Below are positions 63,852 to 64,000 of a stretch of 64,000 nt of DNA, in pieces; position 1 is the stretch's first letter, and every line of letters begins with the position of its first letter. Source of the DNA: Cordylochernes scorpioides (taxonomy: Eukaryota; Arthropoda; Arachnida; Pseudoscorpiones; Chernetidae); NCBI GenBank assembly GCA_030710605.1, contig CP092879.1, positions 46,458,222 to 46,522,221 of the forward strand, given 5' to 3'. The position numbers and the translations under genes were made by a program. Under the pieces are notes generated by a model. That model saw nothing but the letters and a program-made list of their open reading frames with translations, had not been told where the DNA came from and searched no databases.

Positions 63852-64000
63852 ACAGCATATACAGATGGATCTTCAGACCTTACCCTGAGTTATGGAGGGG
63901 CCGGAATTAACATAATACTGCAAGATAGAACACAGATCAAAATCAAAGAAGGAGCAGGACAGATTTCGTCAAACGTCACTTGTGAACTGACAGCTATCTG
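63852..64000 (+). pseudogene. LINE RNase H fragment at window edge
   Basis: Open to the edge: TAYTDGSSDLTLSYGGAGIN then IILQDRTQIKIKEGAGQISS and NVTCELTAI. YTDGS and the Glu of CELTAI are catalytic-site motifs of LINE RNase H domains. It continues beyond the window and is unrelated in frame to the minus-strand LINE next to it. Confidence 0.75.

Overview
This 64 kb window is AT-rich metazoan genomic DNA made almost entirely of transposable elements (TEs) in several layers of insertion. No complete host gene is visible. The mix (Helitron/Helentron, copia, BEL/Pao, R1/I-type and jockey/X-like LINEs, Penelope-like elements with GIY-YIG endonuclease, mariner and pogo- and hAT-type DNA elements) points to an invertebrate. 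An arthropod, perhaps a chelicerate, is my best guess, but no species marker is present.

Layout. 0.6-8.7 kb: Helitron-like elements with CCCGGG hairpin 5' termini, enclosing broken zinc-finger and Pif1-type helicase remnants on the minus strand, plus a minisatellite and a perfect palindrome. 8.9-9.8 kb: a decayed LINE ORF1. 10.3-10.6 kb: an inverted pair of Penelope-type hammerhead cores. 10.68-24.35 kb: one copia element on the minus strand with near-identical 197 bp LTRs and an ATAAA target duplication; its integrase is split by about 9.2 kb containing an internally deleted BEL/Pao element (minus) and a nearly intact R1/I-type LINE (plus). 26-34.4 kb: LINE 3' fragments, Penelope-like RT and endonuclease pieces, their hammerhead-bearing terminal repeats and fold-back elements. 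34.5-38 kb: a LINE RT and a Helentron helicase-endonuclease C-terminus. 38.8-53 kb: small elements (fold-back, pogo-like, hAT-like), a mariner inserted in a Helitron-like element, a 76 bp tandem array and a GC-rich segment that may hold a host exon. 53.3-64 kb: a solo LTR, a broken DDE transposase and four successive LINE fragments.

The most unusual element is a family of at least eight dispersed fold-back copies (about 0.04, 8.03, 28.9, 40.9, 44.3, 44.7, 49.1 and 52.45 kb, with core-less mini versions at 6.9, 33.5 and 38.9 kb). Each full copy carries every conserved nucleotide of the hammerhead ribozyme core (CTGATGA, GAAA, GTA or GTC) and three helices supported by copy-to-copy covariation, but the three core strands occur in an order (cleavage strand, GAAA strand, CTGATGA strand) that is not a circular permutation of any standard hammerhead. 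The flanking arms are inverted repeats that differ in sequence between copies but match within each copy, and several copies have 10-16 bp target duplications of the kind left by target-primed reverse transcription. Canonical minimal hammerhead cores of the Penelope type also occur in the window and provide an internal comparison.

Limits: boundaries and clades were read by eye. No search or folding program was run.
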